A DNA stretch of 12,969 nt from Clostridium sp. CAG:448. GTDB taxonomy: Bacteria > Bacillota > Clostridia > Oscillospirales > CAG-272. Made by a program: the position numbers and the translations under genes. Below the pieces are notes generated by a model, which saw only the letters and a program-made list of their open reading frames with translations, did not search any database and was not told the DNA's origin. Shown piece by piece: positions 6,727 to 12,969 of the stretch (the first letter of the stretch is position 1; each line of letters opens with the position of its first letter). The stretch is taken from assembly GCA_000433415.1 (NCBI GenBank), contig FR890479.1, forward strand, positions 19,947-32,915, written 5' to 3'.

Positions 6727-6735
6727 ATTATAGCA
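6727..6735 (-). promoter_or_regulatory. Extended -10 promoter of the TetR gene
   Basis: The minus strand reads TGCTATAAT, a perfect extended -10 element (TGnTATAAT). No convincing -35 is present at 17 bases (TTTGCT), which is common for extended -10 promoters. Transcription would start near 6720, about 25 bases before the chosen ATG at 6695 and after the upstream in-frame ATG at 6728. This supports the shorter protein. Confidence 0.65.
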
Positions 6736-6761
6736 TGGTTGCGAAAGAAAGCAAATCAACA

Positions 6762-6785
6762 GATTTTCAAAAATGACTGAAAACC
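6762..6785. repeat. Inverted repeat between queT and the TetR promoter
   Basis: GATTTTCA and TGAAAACC on the plus strand form an eight-position A/T-rich stem (one G-T pair) with an eight-base loop. It lies just upstream of the TetR promoter and 23 to 26 bases before the queT stop region is reached on the minus strand. There is no following T tract on the minus strand, so it is a poor terminator. It could be a weak hairpin or a protein site. Confidence 0.3.
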
Positions 6786-6810
6786 GGATAGGGTACGGAA
6801 ACTGTACAAC

Positions 6811-7341
6811 TCAAAATCCGCAGATCTTGGAAAGGCGTTTTCGCAAGGCGACAAACAAAATCAATCCGATTACGCCGGAAGCGAGGACTTCTCCGACCCC
6901 GACCGTCAGCATAAAATACGGTAGCGTCCCCTCCGCATCATATGCATAGCGCAGAACCAACGGAATAATCAGGGTGTTTGACAAAATATTCGGCAGCGGG
7001 GAGAGCCAAAACATCACCTTGCATCCGCGCCGGTAAAACACGCCCATCAGTGCACAGACAAGCGCCCCCAGAAATGTTGCCAACGTGCCGAATACAAGAT
7101 CCTGCCATGGGGCAAGACAAAACAGATTGGCAATCAGACAGCCTGCCATCAGCCCTGGTACGGCGGCAAAGGAAAAAAGCGGCAGAATACAAAGCGCCTC
7201 ACCGAGCCGCAACTGTATCACGCCGCTATCCAGTCCCACTGCACGGCTGAGCATTGTCAACGCCACATACAGCGCCGCAATAATCCCGCTCATGCAAACA
7301 GACATGATTTTTTTTCGTTGTGAATTTTGATTGTGATTCAT
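6811..7341 (-). CDS. queT: Queuosine-precursor ECF transporter S-component, QueT family
   Basis: This 176-residue membrane protein is the substrate-binding S-component of an energy-coupling-factor transporter, which uses shared EcfA/A'/T subunits encoded elsewhere. It has about five or six hydrophobic segments from residue 14 to the C-terminus. The family hallmark is VIQLRLGEALCILPLF near residue 40, with PWQDLVFGTLATFLGAL and PLPNILSNTLIIP further on. This matches the QueT family, which takes up preQ0/preQ1-type queuosine precursors. The start is ATG 7339-7341, nine bases after GGGAG; the frame upstream to 7389 lies in the structured leader. It follows folC by 172 bases, with candidate hairpins between, and precedes the TetR gene. 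The substrate is inferred from family. Confidence 0.9.
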   Translation of the reverse strand: MNHNQNSQRKKIMSVCMSGIIAALYVALTMLSRAVGLDSGVIQLRLGEALCILPLFSFAAVPGLMAGCLIANLFCLAPWQDLVFGTLATFLGALVCALMGVFYRRGCKVMFWLSPLPNILSNTLIIPLVLRYAYDAEGTLPYFMLTVGVGEVLASGVIGLILFVALRKRLSKICGF

Positions 7342-7373
7342 TTTAATTTTCTCCCTTAGTTTTGATTTCCTCC

Positions 7374-7419
7374 GGTACAGAAAAAGCACCTTCGGGGTGA
7401 GGATGGTTACGAACTCACC
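7374..7419 (-). promoter_or_regulatory. Structured queT leader, candidate preQ1 riboswitch of unassigned class
   Basis: The 172-base gap between folC and queT contains two consecutive RNA hairpins on the minus strand. The first is GGTGAG / CTCACC (7414-7419 with 7396-7401), a perfect six-pair stem with a 12-base loop. The second is GGTGC / GTACC (7386-7390 with 7374-7378), a five-pair stem with one G-U and a U-rich loop. A purine-rich stretch including AAAACTAAGGGAG, which holds the ribosome-binding site, follows. queT genes are known to be controlled by preQ1 riboswitches, and class III was described mainly from Ruminococcaceae upstream of queT. I cannot match this leader to a specific class: the UAG/CUA pseudoknot expected in class I is absent. 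The rest of the gap (7420-7513) shows only a weak TATAAA-like -10 and short GC stems. Confidence 0.35.
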
Positions 7420-7513
7420 GTTTTATATGACTGGCAGGCAACACAGCCGCAAAATGGGACCGGCAGCGCCGCCGAAAGCCATTCCGGGCTGTAAATACCT
7501 GTCGGATCATCAA

Positions 7514-8815
7514 TCATTTCGTTTGGCAGACGCCGAGAAACACATCCACCGCAGCGGAAACCGCAGCATACTGATACAGGGATCCAAGGCAAACCAACGG
7601 GCACTTCTGCTCCTGCGCCCGACGCATTGCGGCAAATACGCCCTCCTGCACGGTCGGATACGAGGACGCCGAGACCCCGGCACGGAGAAATTCCGCCGCA
7701 TACGCCGCCGGATCCATTGCACGCGGGTTATCCGGTCTGACCGCAAACATTTCGCGGCAAACCGGCGCCAGTGCGGCAACCATATCTTTATGATCCTTAT
7801 CTGCCATGACACCGCCCAGCATCAGCACCTTGTTTTCGCCGAAATATCTGCGGATACTGCGAACTGCGGCGGCAATTCCCTGCGGATTGTGCGCCCCGTC
7901 CGCAATCACGATCGGATCCCGCGCAAGACATTCAAACCGTGCGTGCCACACTGTGGAAGACACGCCATTCCGCACGGCATCGTCGGAAATCAAAAAATGC
8001 TCCTTGCGCAGAATTTCCACCGCCATCAGCACATTGGCTGCATTCTGCGGCTGATAGTCTCCCAAGAGCGGCAAAAACAGATTGTCATACCCGTCAAAGG
8101 AAAAGACAGTTCCGTCAAGCGACATATCCCGGACGCAAATTTTCTCCAAATCCGTGCGATAGAAGGCACTGCCGCTCTCCGCCGCCTTTTGCGCAATGAC
8201 CGCTGCCGCGGCAGAATCGCTCCCACCGTAAAGAACCGGGACACCGTGTTTGATAATTCCCGCCTTTTCTCCGGCGATGGCTTCCACTGTATTTCCCAAA
8301 TATTTGGTGTGATCCAGTGCAATCCCGGTAATCACCGACAAAAGCGGTGTCCGGATCAGATTTGTGGCATCCAGTCTGCCGCCCATGCCGCACTCCAGCA
8401 CTACAATCCGGCACCCGTGCCGTGCAAACCAAAGAAAAGCAATGGCGGTAATCAGTTCAAATTCGGTCGGCGGTTCTGCCATGGCGTCCGCAACTGGTTG
8501 AACCTCCGACGTCAGCTGAGCCAACTCGTCGTCCCCAATCATGTTTCCGTCAATCATCATGCGCTCGTTGAACCGAACGATATAGGGCGAGGTATACAAC
8601 CCCGTTTTATAACCGGCCGCCTGCAAAACAGAGGCAAGCATCGCACAAAAAGAACCTTTTCCGTTGGTTCCCGCCACATGCACAAAGCAAAGGCGATCCT
8701 GTGGGTTTCCCAACTTTTCGCACAACTCACCCACCCGTTCCAATCCGGGTTTACAAAACTCCCAATTGATTCTGTGAATGTACGCCAACGCATCCGCGTA
8801 GCTCATCGGAGTCAT
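7514..8815 (-). CDS. folC: Bifunctional-type folylpolyglutamate synthase / dihydrofolate synthase
   Basis: FolC adds glutamate to dihydropteroate or reduced folates with ATP, trapping folates in the cell and raising their affinity for enzymes. The 433-residue Mur-ligase-family protein starts MTPMSYADALAYIHRINWEF. It has the P-loop VAGTNGKGS near residue 50, the central domain with CGMGGRLDATN and GIALDHTKYLG, and the C-terminal domain opening with VIADGAHNPQGI. Length is normal. The start is ATG 8813-8815, nine bases after GGAAGG, overlapping the folT stop as ATGA; a second ATG at 8806 would remove three residues and lacks a spaced site. The overlap with folT and the shared THF riboswitch suggest that imported folate is immediately polyglutamylated. 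Sequence alone does not tell whether the dihydrofolate synthase activity is also used. Confidence 0.95.
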   Translation of the reverse strand: MTPMSYADALAYIHRINWEFCKPGLERVGELCEKLGNPQDRLCFVHVAGTNGKGSFCAMLASVLQAAGYKTGLYTSPYIVRFNERMMIDGNMIGDDELAQLTSEVQPVADAMAEPPTEFELITAIAFLWFARHGCRIVVLECGMGGRLDATNLIRTPLLSVITGIALDHTKYLGNTVEAIAGEKAGIIKHGVPVLYGGSDSAAAAVIAQKAAESGSAFYRTDLEKICVRDMSLDGTVFSFDGYDNLFLPLLGDYQPQNAANVLMAVEILRKEHFLISDDAVRNGVSSTVWHARFECLARDPIVIADGAHNPQGIAAAVRSIRRYFGENKVLMLGGVMADKDHKDMVAALAPVCREMFAVRPDNPRAMDPAAYAAEFLRAGVSASSYPTVQEGVFAAMRRAQEQKCPLVCLGSLYQYAAVSAAVDVFLGVCQTK

Positions 8816-9381
8816 GTCTGTACGCCTTCCTTCTTCTTTTGCCAACGCATCCCGCCAAGTCCGGCAAGAATACGGACAATTGCATTGTTTTTGAGCAGGA
8901 GGAATGAAAGTATCCCCTCCGCGGCACCCACAATCAGATAGTTACATGCACGCCAGAGCATCAACGTCAGCAAAGGCATATCATAGTATTTCGCAAGCCC
9001 ATAGGTTTTGATCAGCACAGATCCGACAAGATGTGCGGCAATCACCGAAACCGCCACACGTACCACCAACGACCTGCCCGGCAGGAAGCGGGCGCATAGT
9101 CCGCTGACACACCCAATCGCGACGGCTCCCAATGTCACCACAGGATTGATGGAATATCCCACCAACATACACCCGATCAGGTCCGCGGCAACTCCCACAG
9201 TAGCGCCGGCAAACGGTCCAAAGCAGATGCCCGCAAGCAGAATCGGCAGGTTTTCAAAGCTGAACCGCATCACATTGCCACCCGGAATTGCCAGGTACTT
9301 ACCGAACACGATACTCATTGCAGTAAACAGCGCCAATAATACCGAAACCTGCAATCTTTTTTCCCATTGTTTTCTTTGCAT
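8812..9381 (-). CDS. folT: Folate ECF transporter S-component, FolT family
   Basis: FolT is the folate-binding membrane subunit of an ECF transporter. The 189-residue protein has about six hydrophobic segments and the family's conserved stretch MRFSFENLPILLAGICFGP (about residues 36 to 54), followed by GVAADLIGCMLVGYSINPVV. The start is ATG 9379-9381 with GGGAGG and a run of six T upstream; the open frame further upstream to 9546 falls in the riboswitch leader and is not coding. Its end overlaps folC by ATGA. The combination of THF riboswitch, FolT and FolC is a consistent folate-salvage unit. The family call is firm. The shared energizing module is not in this window. Confidence 0.95.
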   Translation of the reverse strand: MQRKQWEKRLQVSVLLALFTAMSIVFGKYLAIPGGNVMRFSFENLPILLAGICFGPFAGATVGVAADLIGCMLVGYSINPVVTLGAVAIGCVSGLCARFLPGRSLVVRVAVSVIAAHLVGSVLIKTYGLAKYYDMPLLTLMLWRACNYLIVGAAEGILSFLLLKNNAIVRILAGLGGMRWQKKKEGVQT

Positions 9382-9387
9382 AAAAAA

Positions 9388-9424
9388 TCCTCCCTTCCCT
9401 GTTTCCATCGCAGAAAAGAGAGGA
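9388..9424 (-). promoter_or_regulatory. Candidate SD-sequestering element of the folT leader
   Basis: On the minus strand TCCTCTC (9418-9424) can pair over all seven positions (one G-U) with GGGAGGA (9388-9394), the folT ribosome-binding site. Just upstream, GGGGAA can instead pair with TTCCTC, using the same bases. This gives two mutually exclusive folds, as expected of a riboswitch acting on translation initiation. No hairpin followed by a T tract is seen, so a transcription-terminating platform is less likely. Pairing was worked out by eye. Confidence 0.4.
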
Positions 9425-9449
9425 AAAAATTCCCCGGATGCTGCTATTG

Positions 9450-9571
9450 GAAGCGGGATGCGGGGTACAAACCGCAGCACCGCTTTCCACACACCGTGCA
9501 AAAAACAGCCTTTCGTCCGACCGGCAACTCCCCGTCCCGTCGGCACTTGACGCTTGCATCCCTACTCTTCG
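9450..9571 (-). ncRNA. Tetrahydrofolate (THF) riboswitch aptamer
   Basis: The folT leader begins, a few bases after the promoter, with GAAGAGTAGGGATGCAAGCG followed by TCAAGTGCC. It continues with the 14-base core GGGACGGGGAGTTG (9525-9538) and then GGACGAA, and closes with CCCCGCATCCCGCTTC. These blocks, in this order, closely match the E. siraeum THF riboswitch as I remember it. P1 is GAAG/CTTC (9567-9570 with 9450-9453). P2 pairs 9552-9562 with 9462-9472 (ten pairs, one A-C mismatch). P3 is CCGAC/GTCGG around the conserved core. The segment at P4 (9476-9511, 36 bases) is clearly longer than in the examples I recall. It should bind reduced folate and lower expression of folT-folC. Location directly before folT strongly supports the call. 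Confidence 0.88.
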
Positions 9572-9577
9572 TGTCTT

Positions 9578-9606
9578 ATTATATACCCACGCAGGTGATT
9601 TGTCAA
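9578..9606 (-). promoter_or_regulatory. Consensus sigma-A promoter for folT-folC
   Basis: On the minus strand TTGACA (9601-9606) and TATAAT (9578-9583) are both perfect consensus hexamers with a 17-base spacer. Transcription should start near 9571, exactly at the 5' end of the THF aptamer. A full-strength promoter is what one expects when control is exerted after initiation by a riboswitch. Confidence 0.9.
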
Positions 9607-9733
9607 GGGTTTCTGCCATTTTGTGGGATGCCGCATTCTATGATTTTTGCACAGAAAACACCTCTTGTTTTTATGCAATAACACGGTTTTTACGCATTAC
9701 TTACGCAATGCGCGAAGCGCAATTCCTAACCGA
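9607..9733. other. Intergenic region downstream of the cysteine desulfurase, small inverted repeats
   Basis: No gene is visible in this part of the 352-base gap between nifS and folT. It holds overlapping inverted repeats directly after the nifS stop. TGCGC/GCGCA (9709-9721) has a three-base loop and CGCATT/AATGCG (9693-9712) has an eight-base loop; they are alternative folds of the same bases. A weaker A/T-rich repeat lies at 9655-9671. None is followed by a clear T tract on the minus strand, so a classical terminator is not proven, although the region is the natural place for transcription of the upstream operon to end. Confidence 0.4.
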
Positions 9734-10930
9734 TCAATGTGTCCTGCGCACAAGGCGGTTGATCCCCGCCGCCAGCGCATCGACCAGTGCGTCCACCTGC
9801 GCACGGGTATTCTGTGCGCAAAAACTGATACGCAGAGTGGAATCTGCCTGTTCAGGTGTCAGTCCAAAAGCAAGAAGCGTCCCCGATGTTTTGTTTGATC
9901 TCGCCGAGCACGCAGAACCGGCAGACACGCAGATGCCCTCACCGGAGAGCGCATGCAACATCGTTTCACTCCGGATAGACGGCAGTGTGACACTGAGAAT
10001 ATGTGGTGCGTGTGCGCCGCGCGGCAGGTTGCAGTGCAATCCGATTGCCTCCAGGCGTTCTGCCGCATAGGTCCGAAGATCTTCCATCGTGCCGATGTCC
10101 GCATCCAGCGTAGACAGCCCCGCCTTCAGAGCCCCCGCAAAACCGGCAATCCCGATCATATTTTCGGTTCCCGAACGGAATCCTGACTCCTGTCCGCCTC
10201 CCATCAGATATGGCACCAATCTGCGGGCACGAAGAATCTCCGGGCTGACATACAATGCCCCGACCCCTTTGGGACCGTGAATTTTATGTGCGCTGACGCT
10301 GACGAAATCAGCATGCAGACGTTCGGGAGAAAAGTGACACTTATACAACCCCTGAACCGCATCGCAATGGGTAATTGCGTCCGGATTATACCGTTTCGCC
10401 ATGGCAAAAAGGCTCTCGACGTCATACCGCGCACCAGTCTCATTGTTGACCAGCATCACCGAAACAGCAAGCGGCGTTGCTTCCTGCATTGCCGTCTGCG
10501 CCTCGTCCAGGTCAATAACGCCTCCCGCTGTGTGCAACCGCACAACATCAAATCCCCGTTCCTCCAGAAAATCCATCACACGGGCGACAGACGGGTGCTC
10601 CGAATCGGTGGTAATGACACGGTTGGCTGTCCGGCGTTTTTTGGAATAAATGCCGCCGAGCAGCGCCGTGTTGTTTGCCTCCGTGCCGCAGGCGGTAAAA
10701 AGCAACTGACTTGGCACCGGGCGGCGGATTCCCAACGCCTGCGCAAGCGCCGCGCGGGATTTTTCAAGCAAAGCGTGTGCCGCAAGTCCCGCCGTATGCA
10801 GGGAAGAAGGATTTCCGTAAGCGTCCATTGCTTCCGCCATCCATGCGCGCGCTTCGTCGCACAGTGCCGTTGTTGCACTGTTATCCAGATAAATCAGCGG
10901 TTTTGTTTCCTTGGTTTCGGTTTCCTGCAT
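9734..10930 (-). CDS. Cysteine desulfurase, NifS/IscS family
   Basis: This is a PLP-dependent class V aminotransferase-fold enzyme that takes sulfur from cysteine as an enzyme persulfide, leaving alanine, for Fe-S clusters or tRNA/cofactor thiolation. The 398-residue protein starts with YLDNSATT (residues 14 to 21). It has His112 in SEHPS, Asp190 and Gln193 in CDAVQ, the PLP lysine Lys216 in SAHKIHGPKG, RSGTEN near 252, and the catalytic Cys341 in GSACSARS. Length is as in IscS/NifS. The start is ATG 10928-10930, preceded by AGGAGG; the frame upstream to 10969 overlaps the lipoprotein gene and lacks a site. It is 16 bases after the lipoprotein stop. No iscU, iscR, thiI or mnmA neighbour is present in view, so the sulfur acceptor is unknown and I give no symbol. 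Confidence 0.93.
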   Translation of the reverse strand: MQETETKETKPLIYLDNSATTALCDEARAWMAEAMDAYGNPSSLHTAGLAAHALLEKSRAALAQALGIRRPVPSQLLFTACGTEANNTALLGGIYSKKRRTANRVITTDSEHPSVARVMDFLEERGFDVVRLHTAGGVIDLDEAQTAMQEATPLAVSVMLVNNETGARYDVESLFAMAKRYNPDAITHCDAVQGLYKCHFSPERLHADFVSVSAHKIHGPKGVGALYVSPEILRARRLVPYLMGGGQESGFRSGTENMIGIAGFAGALKAGLSTLDADIGTMEDLRTYAAERLEAIGLHCNLPRGAHAPHILSVTLPSIRSETMLHALSGEGICVSAGSACSARSNKTSGTLLAFGLTPEQADSTLRISFCAQNTRAQVDALVDALAAGINRLVRRTH

Positions 10931-10946
10931 GATATCCTCCTGCCGC

Positions 10947-12107
10947 TCAACGGAACCTAAACGCGTCAAGCACCGCTGTCAGATCCGCCGTATGGTCATC
11001 AAACCGCTCCGGCGTGGCGGTATAGGTAATCAGATACACCATTGCCCCATGCAAAATCAGGGTCTGATCCACCCGGTATGCCTGTCCGCCGAGCGTTGCG
11101 TCATATACAATCCGGATCGCCGGTTTGCCGTCCATGGTCAGATCCGTCTGATTTTCCTCTGCCGAGGTATCGGAGATCAGCGTAAAGCTGTCAAATGTCC
11201 CCTCATATTCCTGTAACAATGCGTCCTTATACCCGCCCATCGTCAGGTTCTGTTCCGACGGCATGTGTCCGGACACACTGATATTGGAATGATCCTCCGC
11301 ACTGAAATAGACCGCACTCTGCCCCATGTTCGGATCAATTTTCCAACTCTTCGGTGCATAAAACCGGTATGCCACGTCCTCGCCGGATATCAGGCGCATG
11401 CCGTCCGGTGCATCCGCACCGTCATTCGGCTGACGGTTGTTTTTTCCCTCAAACGGCGTCTGCGCAAAAGTAACATATCCGAGAATTTCCTCCGCCATCT
11501 CCAGTCTTTTCTGGTAATAATCCGTAGGAGCGGCATAGGTAAAGACATAGAAATAGCCCTTGTACTTTGCATAAACCTGAAAATACTTATACTCGGTCTC
11601 GCCCACCAGCGCACTGTATTCCATCCGAATGGCAGCACGCCGTCCCATAACGGTTCTGAACAACGATGTCTGTTTATAACGCTTCATGGAGGTTTCATAC
11701 TCTTGCCCACACAGGACTGCGTAATGTAATGCGGTCTCCTGCGCAACCTGATCCGTTTCGGTTTCCGCTCCCGTCTCAGCCTCCGCCGTCGTCTTTTCCT
11801 CCAGAACGCCGGACACATCCGGTGAGTTCTCATCCAGGGCATGTACCTCACGCTCGCGGATCATACTGACCGTCACGTTTTCCTTTGCGGAGTAAATCCC
11901 GCCGGAAATACCGCTTTCCGTCGTTGTTTTCCACTGTGTGGGAATGAAAAGGCGGAAATAAGCGCCGTCACAGGTGGCATACTGATAGCCGTCCGGTATT
12001 TCGCTCTGCTGCGAGCAGCTCACCACAAGCGGCAGCATCAGGCAAACCAGCAAAAAAACAATCAGCATACGACCAAGCATTGCATTTATTTTTTTCGTAC
12101 TTTTCAC
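10947..12107 (-). CDS. Lipoprotein with two tandem PsbP/DcrB-like domains
   Basis: This is a 386-residue predicted lipoprotein of unknown function. The N-terminus has basic residues, a hydrophobic segment (about 13 to 29) and a lipobox VVSC with the lipidated Cys31. Two copies of one domain follow: about 38 to 215 and 235 to 386. Each copy has a Tyr-Phe-Arg/Phe-x-Pro-x-x-Trp-Lys opening (FRLFIPTQWK and YRFYAPKSWK), then IYSAKENVTVS or VYFSAEDHSNISVS, then AIRMEY or AIRIVY, and a C-terminal FTYAAP or ITYTAT followed by F-x-F/R. The first copy contains an acidic Thr/Glu-rich insert (about 92 to 122). The fold resembles PsbP/DcrB-type small domains, by eye only. The start is GTG 12105-12107, seven bases after GGAGG. 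It sits 13 bases after the methionine gamma-lyase-like gene and 16 before the desulfurase. No role can be assigned. Confidence 0.85.
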   Translation of the reverse strand: MKSTKKINAMLGRMLIVFLLVCLMLPLVVSCSQQSEIPDGYQYATCDGAYFRLFIPTQWKTTTESGISGGIYSAKENVTVSMIREREVHALDENSPDVSGVLEEKTTAEAETGAETETDQVAQETALHYAVLCGQEYETSMKRYKQTSLFRTVMGRRAAIRMEYSALVGETEYKYFQVYAKYKGYFYVFTYAAPTDYYQKRLEMAEEILGYVTFAQTPFEGKNNRQPNDGADAPDGMRLISGEDVAYRFYAPKSWKIDPNMGQSAVYFSAEDHSNISVSGHMPSEQNLTMGGYKDALLQEYEGTFDSFTLISDTSAEENQTDLTMDGKPAIRIVYDATLGGQAYRVDQTLILHGAMVYLITYTATPERFDDHTADLTAVLDAFRFR

Positions 12108-12120
12108 GTTTCTTCCTCCA

Positions 12121-12969
12121 CTACGGACAAATCTTTGCTATTCCTGCATCCAACATGGACTGCGCGGCAGACAAAATGCCGATTTTTCCACTCTCATAGG
12201 TCAATCCGCCCTGAAAATATGCCGTATAGGGCGGACGCAGGGGTCCGTCTGCCGACAACTCAATGGAAGCACCCTGTACAAACGCACCCGCCGCCATAAT
12301 CACCTCATCGGCATACCCGGGCATTGCCCACGGCTCAGGCGTCACAAATGCGTCAACCGGAGATCCTGCCTGAATCCCGCGACAGAATGCACAAAGCCCT
12401 TCGCGTGAGCCCGTAATCACACTCTGAATAATGTCATGGCGTTCCTCGCTCCACAACGGCTCAACGGAAAATCCCATTGCGCCGAAAATATATGCGGCAA
12501 GGTGTGCGGTCTTGAGCGCCTGCGCAACGGTGTGCGGAGCGTAAAACAACCCCTTGTAAAGGCTCTTATTCTGCCCGAGCGTTGCACCGACCTCCAGTCC
12601 CGTGCCAACCGTTGTCAATCGGTAAGAGGCAAGCTCCACTGCGCGTGCACTGCCGGCAATGTAACCACCGCACTCTGCCATACCGCCGCCCGGATTTTTG
12701 ATCAGAGAACCGATTGCCATATCCGCACCGACCGCGGTCGGCTCACGCTCTTCCACAAATTCCCCATAGCAGTTGTCAACCACCACATAGGTCTGCGGAG
12801 ACCGCGCCTTCACAAACCGCACCGCTTCCCCAATGTCATCCACTGAAAGCGTTTTCCGGTTCAGGTATCCTTTGGAGCGTTGGATGAAGACCACCTTCAG
12901 CCGTTCCCCGCACTCGGACATCACCTGCCCAATCGCAGGAAAGTCAAACTTTCCGTCGTCGGTCAGTTC
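12121..12969 (-). CDS. Methionine gamma-lyase family protein (YnbB-like PLP enzyme), C-terminal part
   Basis: The frame is open through the right edge, so the N-terminal third is missing: 282 residues are visible of about 410 to 430 usual for the family. It is a fold-type I PLP enzyme of the group annotated as methionine gamma-lyase family or aluminium resistance protein. Visible landmarks are VVFIQRSKGYLNRKTLSV, the PLP-pyridine Asp in VVVDNCYGEFVEE (visible residue 65), and the PLP lysine in GSLIKNPGGGMAECGGYIAG (visible residue 91). RLTTVGTGLEVG, PLRPPYTAYFQGGLTY and the ending at TAG 12121-12123 complete the family pattern. An internal GTG at 12922-12924 is not the start, because upstream codons read ELTDDGKFDFPAIGQ in frame. 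It lies upstream of the lipoprotein and cysteine desulfurase genes, hinting at sulfur amino-acid metabolism. The actual reaction in this family is poorly known. Confidence 0.88.
   Translation of the reverse strand, partial: ELTDDGKFDFPAIGQVMSECGERLKVVFIQRSKGYLNRKTLSVDDIGEAVRFVKARSPQTYVVVDNCYGEFVEEREPTAVGADMAIGSLIKNPGGGMAECGGYIAGSARAVELASYRLTTVGTGLEVGATLGQNKSLYKGLFYAPHTVAQALKTAHLAAYIFGAMGFSVEPLWSEERHDIIQSVITGSREGLCAFCRGIQAGSPVDAFVTPEPWAMPGYADEVIMAAGAFVQGASIELSADGPLRPPYTAYFQGGLTYESGKIGILSAAQSMLDAGIAKICP

Noticed and set aside
6108..6728. Longer TetR reading frame starting at 6728
   Set aside because: Its ATG lies within the TATAAT element of the promoter and upstream of the ribosome-binding site GGGAGG; the ATG at 6695 fits both.
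7397..8941. A 514-codon plus-strand open frame opposite folC
   Set aside because: It is antisense to a firm folC gene, shows compositional bias toward Arg/His/Gln and has no family resemblance; a shadow frame.
9450..9571. T-box leader upstream of folT
   Set aside because: GAAGAGTAG at the 5' end resembles a T-box stem I, but the UGGnACCGCG T-box sequence and a terminator are absent, while the THF riboswitch core is present in order.
1..12969. Mobile elements, CRISPR arrays, tRNA or rRNA genes
   Set aside because: I saw no transposase, integrase, regularly spaced direct repeats, tRNA-like cloverleaf or rRNA sequence. All noncoding gaps are short except 9382-9733, which is accounted for.

Overview
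The window looks like a chromosomal segment of a Gram-positive anaerobe of the Clostridia, most likely the Ruminococcaceae/Oscillospiraceae. The reasons are strong GGAGG-type ribosome-binding sites, GC-rich codon use, two ECF-transporter S-components, a YnbB-type methionine gamma-lyase-like gene and a THF riboswitch whose core closely matches, as I recall it, the Eubacterium siraeum folT aptamer. I assign this from sequence character only. Every supported gene is on the minus strand, so the text runs from high to low coordinates. The long plus-strand frames are antisense shadows.

Region 1 (12969 to 9734): the C-terminal two thirds of a PLP-dependent methionine gamma-lyase-like protein, a lipoprotein made of two copies of one domain, and a NifS/IscS cysteine desulfurase. 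They are 13 and 16 bases apart and look like one operon. A 352-base gap follows. It holds small inverted repeats, a consensus sigma-A promoter (TTGACA, 17 bases, TATAAT) and a THF riboswitch.

Region 2 (9381 to 6811): folT (folate ECF S-component) overlaps folC (folylpolyglutamate synthase) by ATGA, giving a folate uptake-and-retention unit under the THF riboswitch. queT (queuosine-precursor ECF S-component) follows a 172-base leader with strong hairpins, a candidate preQ1 riboswitch of a class I cannot assign.

Region 3 (6695 to 1): a TetR regulator with its own extended -10 promoter, then a second promoter with a palindrome just downstream. That promoter drives a tight seven-gene operon: acyl carrier protein, a two-domain ketosynthase, fabG, fabZ, fabD, accD and accA (accA runs off the left edge). 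These genes make malonyl-CoA (ACC carboxyltransferase), load it on the ACP (FabD), condense, reduce (FabG) and dehydrate (FabZ).

The notable gene is the 792-residue ketosynthase. Its first half has the full Cys-His-Lys-His catalytic set. Its second half is a KS fold in which Cys and both His are gone and a Gln sits at the nucleophile elbow, as in chain-length factors (KS-beta) of type II polyketide synthases. It therefore looks like a KS-alpha/CLF pair fused in one chain. The ACP has the GLDSID-type motif I associate with specialised type II systems. No enoyl reductase, FabH, AccB or AccC is in view. The operon is either an unusual primary fatty-acid operon or a reducing type II polyketide/polyene-like pathway carrying its own malonyl-CoA supply. 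Sequence alone cannot decide between them.
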